64,000 nt of DNA from Saposhnikovia divaricata (GCA_036435485.1 CM071597.1:148487647-148551646), one strand, 5' to 3'. Positions 46,911 through 58,640 are shown, numbered from the stretch's first letter. The notes: generated from the letters alone by a model not told the origin. Numbers and translations are program-made.

Positions 46911-47729
46911 TTACAATGGTAGAATGAGATAACTCATTTTCTTTACCGCATCTATTAAATAAAATAAAGAAAGTGCTCCCAAAATCTGGTAACTCATCTG
47001 GCGGAGTCCCCGTGAGATCTTATTTTCACCGATGCTGCACAGCAAGCCTGGACCATAGTTGTCTTGCATATAGAACATTCTTAGAAGATTTGTTTCTGCA
47101 AAGATTCCAGAGAGCAATCCTCCTAGCAGTCCAGCGACTGCGTGAGTGTGGAAGACTCCAAGCGTGTCATCTACACTTTGGAAAAATGCTGATTTTTTTA
47201 TGCAAAACCATCGTGGTGTACCAAGGTATTGACCCTGACATTGCACCCATGATTAAAGCTGCCCAAGATTGCACAATTCCTGTGAATGAAATCAACATTT
47301 CAATTTTTGTTAACGCTTCTAACTCTGGAGAAATGATGCGTAAACATTGGCCATGCATCATTAGCCATTTACAGATGTTAGTCTCAAGAAGAAGTACGCT
47401 GGGAATTTTGATTGATGGAGCATTTATGTAGTGCGTAACTTACCTGCACCGGGTGTGATACAAACGAGACCGGTAATCATCCCTTGTATAGCGCCAATGA
47501 CAGAGCTTTTCTTATAGAATATCATGTCAAGGGAAAGCCAGACCAAGAGGCTTGTGGCAGTGCAAATATGGGTGTTAAGTACGGTAAGGGAAGTAATACT
47601 TCCAGCTGCAAGAGGAGATCCGCCATTGAAACCTGTCCATCCCATCCATAAGAAACCTGCTCCTGCCAACATATGTAGTATATTGTTGGGTGGAAAATGT
47701 TGCCTGTCTTGTGAATTTCTAGGGCCAAC
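46911..47729 (-). pseudogene. AMT2-type ammonium transporter fragment, captured by element C
   Basis: Two minus-strand exons. Exon A (47729-47444) opens VGPRNSQDRQHFPPNN and carries LAGAGFLWMGWTGFNGG, GAIQGMITGLVCITPGAG, ending at cag|gtaagt. Exon B (47279-46911) opens GIVQSWAALIMGAMSG and continues with VDDTLGVFHTHAVAGLLGG. The HTHAVAG motif includes one of the pore histidines of the Amt/Rh family. These segments cover roughly transmembrane helices 6-10 of an eleven-helix plasma-membrane ammonium channel. A seven-base A run (47193-47199 on the other strand) has one base too many and shifts the frame just before SAFFQSVDD. The N-terminal and C-terminal thirds are missing. Pseudogene of the AMT2/AMT3 plant branch. 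Confidence 0.88.
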
Positions 47730-48115
47730 CTATACATATATTATCAACTATGAGAAAATCAATCTAGCGTTGCATTTGAAAATCAAAACCACAAATATTA
47801 CATTTGTACTAATTAAGAGAAGCCTTTATATGTGTGTCAACTGTCAAGTGTGTAAAACCAAGTGCAGATGGGCCACAAGGAATGCTGACAACTGTGCGCC
47901 TAGTTTCATAAAAATAAAAATAAAACCTTAGAAGTTAGATATGTTGTTACATACTGCTTGCACGGATACCAAACAAGTTCATTTTATTTTGTGCAGTCGA
48001 ATACCGCGACTCTGCATTCTACACGAGTAAAACAAACAGACTAAGTACACATACAATAAGCAAAACCCAACAAAAATGAAAGCAAAACGTAGGAAAATTG
48101 TGTCGCCATACAAAC
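47730..48115 (-). other. Intron-like junction between the KH and AMT exons
   Basis: Non-coding sequence between the donor after the KH exon (48115) and the acceptor tgtatag before AMT exon A (47730). Splicing across it would join parts of two unrelated genes. Confidence 0.45.
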
Positions 48116-48603
48116 CTCAATGGCAGTAACAGTCACTAATCGTTCCTTACAATCAGGTAGAGGACTTGCTACATTAATAGATGCCCCCCATTCATTTTGA
48201 AGTGCTCTGACAACCATTCCTTGCTTTCCAATTATAACCCCTACCCTTTCATGGGAGCAGAGGATTCTAAAAGTCACTTCTTGTTGCGTCATTCTTAAAT
48301 TCATGTTTGGATGATGGTCAGCGTCTGATGAAAAAGGACGTCCTGGAGCATGAAAAAAGGGCCAACTTTGTTCTTTTGGAGGCCATCAAACAATAGTAGA
48401 GGTGTTAATTGAAGCAAGTTGTGTTAAAACAAACCAAGAAAATGACACAGGGAATTGAATTTGAACTAATACAAATTATCAAACATGAAAGATCAAACAA
48501 CACGAATAGGTTATAGTTCCAATCCATTGATAGTAAATGAAATATAAACATTCATTTATTTATACCAGGCACAAACGTGTACACTTACATACGATATATA
48601 TCC

Positions 48604-48656
<53 letters not shown>

Positions 48657-48898
48657 AGCAACCCAAACACACAAGATAGCGATAATGCAGAAAATGCAAC
48701 ACGGTAAATGTCCCTGTATCCAGAACCATTATAACACAAAGTGAGTCAATTTAGAGGAATTCAAGAAAATTGAATTCAATTATCTTGATACAAACACACA
48801 AACCGAATAATTTTGAAACACGAAGAACAGTCCTTGAAAATACTTACATTGGGGCCAAGAAGAGGAACAAGCCAGTCAACTGTAGGAGGATTGGACAT
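48116..48898 (-). pseudogene. KH-domain RNA-binding protein, first exons, captured by element C
   Basis: Exon 1 (48898-48848) starts at an ATG and reads MSNPPTVDWLVPLLGPN before gtaagt. Exon 2 (48342-48116) follows a ctccag acceptor and reads GRPFSSDADHHPNMN, then a KH domain: VTFRILCSHERVGVIIGKQG with the GxxG loop as GKQG, ALQNEWGASINV, and a strand LVTVTAIE before gtttgt. This resembles KH domain 1 of plant poly(C)-binding/HEN4-like proteins, which normally have three to five KH domains. Only the first domain is present. The frame is open through both exons, so a short KH peptide, or a KH-AMT chimera, could be translated in principle. A (ga)n microsatellite lies in the intron. Confidence 0.75.
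48609..48652. repeat. (GA)n microsatellite
   Basis: An uninterrupted GA dinucleotide run inside the intron of the captured KH gene. Confidence 0.95.
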
Positions 48899-49200
48899 CG
48901 ATCCGGAAAGGTGAGTTGGATCTGTGTGTTTTGACTTGAATCTGTGTGTTTTGTGTTGGGTGTGTGATTTGGTTGGGAGATAAAAAGGGAAAAAAATTTA
49001 GAAGGGGTAAAATGAGAGAGTTCATGAGCTGGGTTTGTAAAAAAAAAGAGAGTTGTATCGTGTATTAGTGGTTGAGAGGGTGGGAAATAAAAATCTGATA
49101 AAGGGGGGAAATAAAATTTGATAAAGGGGGGAAATGAAATATTGGGCAGGGTGGGAAATGAAATTTGCAAAGCCGGGAAAGGAAATATAGTAATTTTGGG
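48899..49200 (-). promoter_or_regulatory. Leader-like region of the captured KH gene in element C
   Basis: Directly upstream of the KH start codon on the minus strand, with CT-rich and A/C-rich tracts (ccccctttatcaaattttatttccccc, in part) typical of a plant 5' leader. The satellite array starts immediately upstream of it. An open frame across it is low-complexity and not a gene. Promoter function is inference. Confidence 0.4.
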
Positions 49201-49204
49201 ATGA

Positions 49205-51065
49205 AAAACTATTTTTAAAAAGATATTAGGTATAATCGGGACTGGATATTAGGTATTTTTTTTGAATAATTTCTTCGATGATCGAACCGTACGAAAGTTA
49301 ATAAACACTCATTTTAGTGTTGGGAAAAAATAATCGAAAAATAAAAAGGGCGGGTTGTACGAGATTTTAACAAAAAAGTAGTAAAAGTTCTGTTTCTTGT
49401 AACAAGACACGATCTAAATTAACTGAATAATTTTTTTGAATGATTTCTTCGATGATCGAATCTTACGAAAGTTAATAAACACTCATTTTAGTGTTGGGAA
49501 AAAATAATCGAAAAATAAAAAGGTCGGGTTGTACGAGATTTTAACAAAAACGTAGTAAAAGTGTTGTTTCCTATAACGAGGCACGATCCAGATTCATTGA
49601 ATAATTTTTTTTGAATGATTTCTTCAACGATTGAACCGTACGGATGTTAATAAACACTCATATTAGTGTTTGGAAAAAATAATCAAAAAATAAAAAGGTC
49701 GGTTGTACGAGGTTTTAACAAAAAGTAGTACAAATAATATTATATTATAAACACGTGTAAGAATGAATTTTTTTTTTTCTAATTTTTTGTACACATCATT
49801 CAAATCATTAGATATTAACATCTGTATGGTTGGATAGATGAAAAAAAATTATAAAAATTATTATTCCAAAATTATACTAGTTTGACCAAGTAGTACTTTG
49901 GTAGTTGACCTTTAAAATATCATACAAGAATTATTTGTTTTTTTCTAATTTTTTTTACATATCACTAAAATCAGTATATAACATCATCCGTGCAGTTGGA
50001 TCGTCAAAAAATAATTAAAAAAAATAGATCATGTTCAATCGGTACGACACTACTTAGAGCGAGTAGTACTTTTGGAGGATTTATATTATAAACACGTACA
50101 AGAATGAATTATTTTTTCCTAAATTTTTGTACACAGCACTCAAATCATTAGATATTAACATTCGTATGGTTGGATCGTCGAAAAAAAAAACTAGAAAATA
50201 TATTATTCCAAAATCATACTAGTTTGACCAAGTAGTACTTTGATAGTTGACCTTTAAAATATCATACGACAATGATTTGTTTTTTTCAAAAATTTTTTTA
50301 CATATCACTAAAATCAGTATATAACATCATCCGTGCGGTTGGATCGTCAAAAAATAATTTTAAAAAAATAGATCATGTTCAATCGGTACGACACTACTTA
50401 GAGCGAGTAGTACTTTTGGAGGATTTATATTATAAACACGTACAAGAATGAATTCTTTTTTCCTAAATTTTTGTACACAGCACTCAAATCATTAGATATT
50501 AACATTCGTACGGTTGGATCGTCGAAAAAAAAAACTAGAAAATATATTATTCCAAAATTATACTAGTTTGACCAAGTAGTACTTTGATAGTTGACCTTTA
50601 AAATATCATACAAGAATGATTTGTTTTTTTCTAATTTTTTTTGCATATCACTAAAATCAGTATATAACATCATCTGTGCGGTTGGATCGTCAAAAAATAA
50701 TTTTAAAAAAATAGATCATGTTCAATCGGTACGACACTACTTATACTGGTTTGACCAAAGAGTTCTTTGTTAGTTGACCATTAAAATATCATACAAGAAT
50801 GATTCGTTTTGTTATAATTTTTTACACACATCACTAAAATCAGTATATAAAATCATTTGTACGGTTGGATCGTCGAAAAAAAAAATTAAAAAAATAGATC
50901 ATGTTCAATCGGTACGACACTAGTTAGAATGAGTAGTACTTTTGGCGGATTTATATTATAAACACGTACAAGAATGATTATTTTTTCTAACTTTTTGCAC
51001 AAATCACTAAAATTAGTATATAACATCATCGGTACTGTTGGATCGTCCAAATTTTTTTTAAAATT
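49205..51065. repeat. Satellite-like tandem array in element C, ~172-175-bp unit
   Basis: Two sub-families. The first has ttcttcgatgatcgaaccg starting 49271, 49445 and 49620 (174-175 bases apart). The second alternates units with tacacatcactaaaatcagt and tacacagcactcaaatcatt, with aacacgtacaagaatg repeating at 50091 and 50435 (two units, 344 bases). Most units contain cgtacggttggatcgtcga or a close variant (for example 50507-50525) and ttgacc. About ten units in total. Confidence 0.85.
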
Positions 51066-51530
51066 CACTAAAATATTTTTTTGAATGCTTTACACAACAT
51101 TTTTGCAAGGTGTTGTCGTCCGAAAAAGTGATATCGTAGCTATTTTCATCCTTACCTATTACAACACCAAGTATTTGTGTTAGCTTAGAGATGAAAAGTG
51201 TTGGCGTAGATGTTTTATAATTTTAAAATTAATAAATTAAAACTTTTACATTTTTATTTAAGAAATTGTATATATGTACTAAAAAAGTAAAATAAATTGT
51301 GAAATGAATTTATTTATTATACTGAAAATATTAAATTAAATAGGAATGAATGATGATTTTTTTGAATAATTTTAAAATGAACAAATTTTGTAAAAAAACA
51401 AATTTGAACAATGAAATAATTACAGAACTAACTTAAAAAAAACAAAAACAACACGTGGGTTTATGAAATGCTAGAGCGGCAATTCTACCGCCTCCCTCAT
51501 TTGCCCAAATTTTAACAAATTAAGCCCATT
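51066..51530. other. AT-rich sequence after the satellite array
   Basis: Nothing recognised. The first bases (51080-51200) include tgttgtcg/tgttggcgtag phrases, possibly a decayed internal CACTA end. Confidence 0.3.
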
Positions 51531-52030
51531 ATTTTCTCCCTCTCTCTTTCACTCTATCTCTCTCCCTCTCTGTATCTCTCTTATCTCTCTCTCTCCCTAC
51601 ATATCCAGATATACACATATATAAATCTGCTGCGTAGTCGATTTGGCTGTTAATCGATTTATCAATTAAGGATTCAATCCATCGTTCTTCTCGTTTTTAA
51701 AACCTTAAGCATACGATTTGGGTTCAATTGATTGGCTGTTCAAACAACTCGTGTTCAAGCTTGGGGGATTTGGGAAATGACTCTAAAGTGAAGATTACTA
51801 GTCTCCTTCCCATCTCCACAAACGCCACAAGCCCCTTTCCTTTTCTGCGATTAAATCCCCCCAACCCCTTTTGATTTCTATGAGTTACGGCTGTTTTGAT
51901 ACCGAGTTATGCTGAGATTGTCTGTTGATACCGAGTTTTTATGCGCGAATTGCCGAATTGTGATGGTTGAGTCGTTCGTTGTATGGTTTTAGCTGCAATC
52001 CTCTCTCCTTGTCCCTGTAATTTCATTTTT
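51531..52030 (+). promoter_or_regulatory. CT-rich leader-like region on the plus strand of element C
   Basis: Runs of ctctctctc, then gatttatcaattaaggattc and gatttgggttcaattg phrases like those in the leader of element A. No recognisable exon follows on the plus strand, so this could be a leader of an unknown transcript, or a vestige. Confidence 0.3.
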
Positions 52031-53300
52031 GTCGAGTTGTGTTTGAGTTCGCTGGTCGAGTTGTTTTAACTGGGTTGTTGCTTGATTTTATTTTGTAAAT
52101 CAGTTGTTCTCTTTTAGTTTGATTGTAGTTTGAATTTCATAGCTGAGTTTTAAGCCGAGTTAATTTGTTTACAATTGAGTTCTCAGTTATTGTTTTCATC
52201 ACTGAGTTAGTTCTGATTGTTCGAAATGAATTAGATCCCTTGTTGCTATCAAATTTATTATTGAGTAGCTTTATTGAGTTTAGTTCGCAAATTTATGTCC
52301 ATTTTCGTTGTTGTCGGTCCTTTCGTTTGTTGTTATTCTTGCCAAAATGCTGTCCGAATTGACGATTTCTGCGCCCTTGTGTCGTCCGAAAACATCTGAG
52401 CTCATTAAGTTTGATTCGAGTTTGCGAATGTTTGCTCTTGTCCGAGTTTTTATGCCATTGATAGTTGTTACAAGGTGTTCTGTTTTTGGCCGTTTGTCGA
52501 ATTGAAATCCTGAGTTGATGTGGCTGTTTTTTTTCCGAATCTATTTCATTGCAGTCCAGTCTTGTTTTTGGTTAGGTTTGTTCTGTGTTTCATTGTTTTA
52601 TTGTTATATGTGAATCCTTTTTGTTTGGCTAACTAATTTCACAAAGAAGTCATGTCATTTTTTTATTAAAATTTTTCTGTGAATAAAATCTATTTTCAAT
52701 TCTAATAGTTAAAAATTAAAAATTCAGTGTTTGTTAAGTTTAAAATAGTTTAACTAAATTTTCTTTAAATAAAAAGAAAAAAAAAAGAAAGAAAAAAAAA
52801 TATAGTTTAAATTTCTTTTGGCAATTAAATCCCAAAATCAAAATCAATTCAACTTTAAATAGTAAAAATGCAAGAATTCAGTTTTGTTTGTTAAAATAGA
52901 TTAATTAAATTTTCCTAAAAATTGTGTAAATTTTCTTTTACAAATTAAATAGTTTTTCTAGTTTTAAACCTTAAATTTTAGCTTTTAATTAATTAGTTAA
53001 AAAAATAGAATAATAATAAAATGTTCTTATAAATAGTGGTTTTCTTTTAGAAATTAATTTAGGTTAAAATCAAAATATTTCAAAACCAAATTGTCCTAAT
53101 TCGCCTAAGTTAAAAATTAAGTTTGCGAAAATATTATTCCCTGTGGATCGAATCATAAATACTAAAACGAGATCGTGCGCTTGCGATATTAAATGTCATG
53201 TTTTCGGCACATCAGATTGTTGGTTGGTTTGTTCTCTTCTGTTTGACCTTTGTTGATTTGTTGGATGCCAATTTGGTAGGTTAGCCATCTTTTAAATATG
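52031..53300. other. Unassigned interior of element C
   Basis: T-rich then AT-rich sequence (from about 52640). Open frames at 52165-52505 are T-rich and not recognised. No exon called. Confidence 0.3.
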
Positions 53301-53304
53301 TTTT

Positions 53305-53803
53305 TTTTTCATGTACAGTTCATTAGACAACAGTTTTAAACAGAAGACACTTGTATGAGTTGAAACACACAATAGGCCAGAACCTGTTGTGTGTTGGATT
53401 AAGTTCATACAACAGTATGTAAAGCACTTGAGTTAAATATCATTACACAATACCACATTGGAAATCACTTGTCTCATTTTAACAATACTTTTTATGAAGT
53501 ATTGTCTATGCTTCATTCACATAATATTTCTAAAAAATGTTGTGTGTTGGTTAACTGTCACACAACACTATGGATAACATATTGTATGACTGCTACTTAG
53601 ACAACAGACCTAAAAAACACTTGTCTGAACTAAAAATACTTATGCATTTACACAACACCCGTGGTTTTGGCCCATTGTGTGAATGTAGGATTAGACAATA
53701 CTTTTTCGAGCACGAAAATACTAGTTGTCTGATCATTTCGGGCAACACTTTTTTCCATGGTGTTGTCTGAGGGGTGTCGTATATAGCCAGATTTCTTGTA
53801 GTG
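53305..53803. repeat. Right subterminal repeats of element C
   Basis: acaacag, acaacacc, ttgtgtgttgg and cttgtctga motifs in both orientations up to the terminus at 53803. Confidence 0.7.
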
Positions 53804-53890
53804 TGGTAACATCATATGATTGTGTTACCGTAGAGGAAAAATAACATAGCAAATGCAACATATTTTTGCAACATACATGATCATACAATT

Positions 53891-54122
53891 TTTTTTTTTT
53901 TTTAACATGGGAACCCGCAGCCGCTACCCTTCGGGTGCACTCTGGGTAAACCCAAGGGCTCACGCAATAGCCTGAAAACCATGTGATCCAAGGCAAACCA
54001 CACAAGTGCGACAGGCTCTGCCCCAGGATGGCATAATCACAAATCCACCTCCCATGGGAGTCAAACCTGTGACCAAGAGGTGAGATGGCCTCTCTTTAAC
54101 CAACTGAGACAACCCTTGCGGG
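53891..54122 (-). mobile_element. SINE copy 4
   Basis: Same SINE, in tandem unit 3 to the right of element C. Flanks catgatcatacaatt at 53876-53890 and from 54123. The B box is altered to ggtttgactcc. Confidence 0.8.
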
Positions 54123-55206
54123 CATGATCATACAATTGCCATAGACCATCTATGGTGTAGTGCGTTGAGATGTCGAACAGCATGTGAGTCCTTGAGATAT
54201 CGAATATGCCTTTTTCAAAAGTGAAGTCTTTGAGATATCGAATGCTGCTTTTGTTGACTTCTTGAGATATCGAATAGTGACTTTTGACATATGGAATGCT
54301 TCACATCATGAAATCCTGACTTCTCTAATAGTGCAAATTACTTCTCGAAATTGAAATCCCTAATTGATTTGTGAAATTGATTAAACGCCAGTTGTTTGAG
54401 TGATTTGATTTGTTTACCGTCGAGAGTGCGGGAGATGGAAGACAGATGAGAGTGTAAAGAGAAGAGTGGGTGAGTGAAAAGAGATAAGAGTGTGAGTGTG
54501 GGCGGTATTTTTGCCCCTCGTGCTTTTGTCTTAAATTTTCTAACCCCGCCCAACTTTTCTAACCCGCGCTCTTGTCTTCGTTCTGTGAGGTTTTTAGTAA
54601 AAAATATTTTTCTTTTTCTTCAATAATTATTTATTATAATTTTATTAAAATTGTTTTCATATTTATAAAAATAAAATTGATACTTATTTGATAAAATTTA
54701 TATATTTGTAAAGTTGTCTACATTAATTTTATCAAATAAAATATGATCATATATGATATGATAAATTATTTAAATTCATAACATTTTTCCCAAAAATTAA
54801 AATTAGTTTATTAAATATTTAGAATTACTTAAATATTTAAATATATTAATTATTCCTTTATCTGGTCAATCTTAAAAAAATTTAATCCAATTATATTAAT
54901 TAATTTAATTAGTTTCAAAATCTAAACAAAATTAAAGTAATTATGTTAATTAAAATAGATTTTTTAAATACCCCTCCTTACTGTAACATATTGGTATGGC
55001 TACGGTAACATCACATGACTTGTTAGCGTAAAGGGGCTATAGCAACATATTGGTATGGCTATGGTAACATCGCATGACTAGTTACCGTAGATGGGCTATT
55101 GCAACATATTGGTATGCTATGGTAACATCATATGATTGTGTTACCGTAGAGGAAAAATAACATAGCAAATGCAACATATTTTTGCAACATACATGATCAT
55201 ACAATT

Positions 55207-55433
55207 TTTTTTTTAACATGGGAACCCATAGCCGCTACCCTTCGGGTGCGCTCTGGGTAAACCCATGGGCTCACGCAATAGCCTGAAAACCACGTGATCC
55301 AAGGCAAACCGCATAAGTGCGACACGCTCTGCCCCAGGATGGCATAATCACAAATCCACCTCCCATGGGAGTCGAACCTGTGACCAAGAGGTGAGATGGC
55401 CTCTCTTTAACCAACTGAGACAACCCTTGCGGG
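55207..55433 (-). mobile_element. SINE copy 5
   Basis: Same SINE in tandem unit 4, flanked by catgatcatacaatt at 55192-55206 and from 55434. Confidence 0.8.
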
Positions 55434-56517
55434 CATGATCATACAATTGCTATAGACCATCTATGGTGTAGTGCGTTGAGATGTCGAACAGCATGTGAGT
55501 CCTTGAGATATCGAATATACCTTTTTCAAAAGTGAAGTCTTTGAGATATCGAATGCTGCTTTTGTTGACTTCTTGAGATATCGAATAGTGACTTTTGACA
55601 TATGGAATGCTTCACATCATGAAATCCTGACTTCTCTAATAGTGTAAATTACTTCTCGAAATTGAAATCCCTAATTGATTTGTGAAATTGATTAAACGCC
55701 AGTTGTTTGAGTGATTTGATTTGTTTACCGTCGAGAGTGCAGGAGATGGAAGACAGATGAGAGTGTAAAGAGAAGAGTGGGTGAGTGAAAAGAGATAAGA
55801 GTGTGAGTGTGGGCGGTATTTTTGTCCCTCGTGCTTTTTTCTTAAATTTTCTAACCCCGCCCTACTTTTCTAACCCGCGCTCTTGTCTTCGTTCTGTGAG
55901 GTTTTTAGTAAAAAATATTTTTCTTTTTCTTCAATAATTATTTATTATAATTTTATTAAAATTGTTTTCATATTTATAAAAATAAAATTGATACTTATTT
56001 GATAAAATTTATATATTTTTAAAGTTGTCTACATTAATTTTATCAAATAAAATATGATCATATATGATATGATAAATTATTTAAATTCATAACATTTTTC
56101 CCAAAAATTAAAATTAGTTTATTAAATATTTAGAATTAATTAAATATTTAAATATATTAATTATTCCTTTATCTGGTCAATCTTAAAAAAATTTAATCCA
56201 ATTATATTAATTAATTTAATTAGTTTCAAAATCTAAACAAAATTAAAGTAATTATGTTAATTAAAATAGATTTTTTAAATACCCCTCCTTACTGTAACAT
56301 ATTGGTATGGCTACGGTGACATCACATGACTTGTTACCGTAAAGGGGCTATAGCAACATATTGGTATGGCTATGGTAACATCGCATGACTTGTTACCGTA
56401 GAGGGGCTATTGCAACATATTGGTATGCTATGGTAACATCATATGATTGTGTTACCGTAGAGGAAAAATAACATAGCAAATACAACATATTTTTGCAACA
56501 TACATGATCATACAATT

Positions 56518-56743
56518 TTTTTTTAACATGGGAACCCGCAGCCGCTACCCTTCGGGTGCGCTCTGGGTAAACCCATGGGCTCACGCAATAGACTGAAAAC
56601 CACGTGATCCAAAGCAAACCGCACAAGTGCGACACGCTCTGCCCCAGGATGGCATAATCACAAATCCACCTCCCATGGGAGTCGAACCTGTGACCAAGAG
56701 GTGAGATGGCCTCTCTTTAACCAACTGAGACAACCCTTGCGGG
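56518..56743 (-). mobile_element. SINE copy 6
   Basis: Same SINE in the last tandem unit, flanked by catgatcatacaatt at 56503-56517 and from 56744. The next family-D terminus lies at 56783. Confidence 0.8.
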
Positions 56744-56783
56744 CATGATCATACAATTGCCATAGACCATCTATGGTGTAGTG

Positions 56784-57256
56784 CCTTGAGATATCGAACA
56801 ACATGTGAGTCCTTGAGATATCGAATATGCCTTTTTCAAAAGTAAAGTATTTGAGATATCGAATGCTACTTTTGTTGACTTCTTGAGATATCGAATAGTG
56901 ACTTTTGACATATGGAATGCTTCACATCACGAAATCCTGACTTCTCTAATAGTGCAAATTACTTCTCGAATATGTACTTAATCAAATTTCTAAACTCTAA
57001 ACTTCATCTGTGTTTATTTCTTCAGCCTTGTTCTCTAAACTTGAGGCATGATCTCTGGATCTTCCTTCAAGCATTATTTCATGACAATGATTTGTACAAT
57101 TACACAGCTAAAATTGGTGCCCTTTACAAGTACATGTTATAAGAGAAAATCTAACTAAGTGGGTTCCCCAATTAAGGGGTCGTGTAAGTAATGGAAAGCA
57201 TTACAAACAATTAGGCTTGTTATAAGAGAGTTACAGACATGCCTCTGTGACTAACA
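56784..57256 (-). repeat. LTR fragment, second copy
   Basis: Near-identical to 544-1016, with the same LTR edge (TGTTAGTCACAGAGG on the minus strand, at 57256) and the same interruption by a D-family terminus (56783). Only scattered base changes separate the copies. Confidence 0.65.
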
Positions 57257-58041
57257 ATCTCCCCCAAAATGTGAGTAAGACCCTTAGTCACAATTTCATG
57301 TCTAATAACAAGCCTAACATACATGAAGATATAACATTGACAAGTACATGTATGAATCTGATTAAGAATTTGGATACAAGTGCAGCAAGATATAGATGAT
57401 TTATGAGTGAATATTAGCCATGATCCCTTGACTTCATCCTTTGAGCTTTGGCTTCTAAATCATCATATCTCTTTGGTTCTTTTTGCATTATCATCCATTG
57501 CCACTATGAGGCCTTGCAAAATCCTTTATCTCTTAGTTCATTTGCCTTAGATTCAAGAGCAGCTAACTCCTCCTCTTTTTTTCTTAGCTTCTCTTCACTC
57601 TCCTTTCTCAGCTTCTCATGGTGGTCTCACTTCAATTTCATAAATCTTGCAATTTATATATTCTAAATTCTCTCCACTTCATCTTCATACTTCAGTAGCC
57701 TCATGATTCTTTCTAGATCAAGTAATTTACCCCAATGCTGACACATTCCTTGCTTGAATATTTTCTCTCTCTCATCCGTGTATTAAACCTCCAGACACTC
57801 ATCAACTACAGCCACATGGTAGCTTTTATGAGCTTGTAGGAATGCCAATGAATCTCTGCCATAATCCTCATCAAGAGGTGGCAAGTCTAATCCTGGTATA
57901 TTTGTGAGAGCCTGAGATGTAGATGCTTTCTTATTTTTAAAGTCTTATGTTTAACCTATTTGTAAACATCGAGAATTCAACTCAATTTGAAAAAGAATTT
58001 TATAGTAAATAGTATAGATATAGTGTCACACGGATCTCAAA
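57257..58041 (-). pseudogene. Retroelement 3' internal region, second copy
   Basis: Matches 1017-1800, including the polypurine tract and the coiled-coil ORF remnant, here with additional changes that break the frame further. It is cut at 58041 by element E. Confidence 0.5.
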
Positions 58042-58640
58042 CACTACGCCATAAGTGGGCTAACGTAATGGTTTTTGAAAGCGTTACGTGAAATAGTGTT
58101 ACAATAGGTAGTAAATTTTGACCTATTGTAACACCACTCAACTAGTGTTACATTAGTCGAGAACTAGTGTTACAGTAAAGGTCACGGTGTTGTATACATG
58201 TAACACTACAATAAAGTGTTACATTAGTTAATTTTTTTATTTTTTCATTTTTCAACTATTGTGGTCCCCACCAGCAGGACCAATAGGTGGATCCCAAGAA
58301 AAAGTGGGCCCACACAAAAAATTGTTACAAAAAAGTGTTACATTTTCTAATGCAAATTTTAAAGTGGGCCCCACACTTCCATGTGTCAGGTGGGCCCCAC
58401 ACTTCCACGTGTCAGAGTGGGCCCCACACTATCACGTGTCAGAGTGGGCCCACGCTTCCACGTGTCAGAGTGGGCCCACGCTACCACGTGTCAGTGGGCC
58501 CCACACTTCCACATGTCCCACACTACCACGTGTCAGTGGGTCCCACACTGCCGCGTGTGATTGTGGGCCCACACTGCCACGTGTCAGTGGGCCCCACATT
58601 GCCATGTGTCAGTAGGCCCCACATGGTGAGTGAAAATATC
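58042..58640. repeat. Left subterminal repeats of element E
   Basis: gtgttacaat/attagt repeats to about 58350, then about ten copies of ccacgtgtcagtgggcccaca-type units (in short form cacgtgtcag and gtgggccccac) to 58625. CACGTG is a perfect G-box core and TGGGCC a site II-like core. Overlapping open frames here are repeat by-products. Confidence 0.75.

Larger units (their letters stand above)
46201..53803 (-). mobile_element. Element C: Pack-CACTA transposon carrying AMT and KH-domain exons
   Basis: The left terminus is CACTACAAGGATTTTTGC and the right terminus gccagatttcttgtagtg (ending 53803). tgg at 46198-46200 and 53804-53806 is the 3-bp duplication; the uninterrupted target (atgctatggtaacatc) is visible in the other tandem units. 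Subterminal regions are rich in gttgtctga and acaaca motifs. The interior holds minus-strand captured exons and a ~175-bp satellite array. No transposase was recognised. Confidence 0.92.
42837..56970 (+). repeat. Tandem array of five ~1.3-kb units (right half of element D plus LTR flank)
   Basis: Units: 42837-44140, 44141-45452, 45453-54350 (holding element C), 54351-55661 and 55662-56970. Unit lengths are 1312, 1292 (after removing C and one TGG), 1311 and 1309 for units 2-5. Each unit runs from the leader of element D (ttgaaatccctaattgattt) through AT-rich sequence, the subterminal repeats, the SINE and the CACTA right terminus to about 190 bases of the flanking LTR, ending cttctcgaa. The junction cttctcgaa|attgaaatccc is the same between all units. 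The last unit runs on into the intact LTR (cttctcgaatatgtac). Confidence 0.9.

Noticed and set aside
47524..47931. 135-aa plus-strand frame
   Set aside because: Antisense to the AMT exon, with no similarity of its own.
48844..49170. 108-aa minus-strand frame rich in Phe/Pro/Ser
   Set aside because: It covers the leader of the captured KH gene; the recognisable start is the ATG at 48898 in a different frame.
52165..52505. Two overlapping 65-aa plus-strand frames in element C
   Set aside because: T-rich sequence, no motif and no splice context; probably chance.
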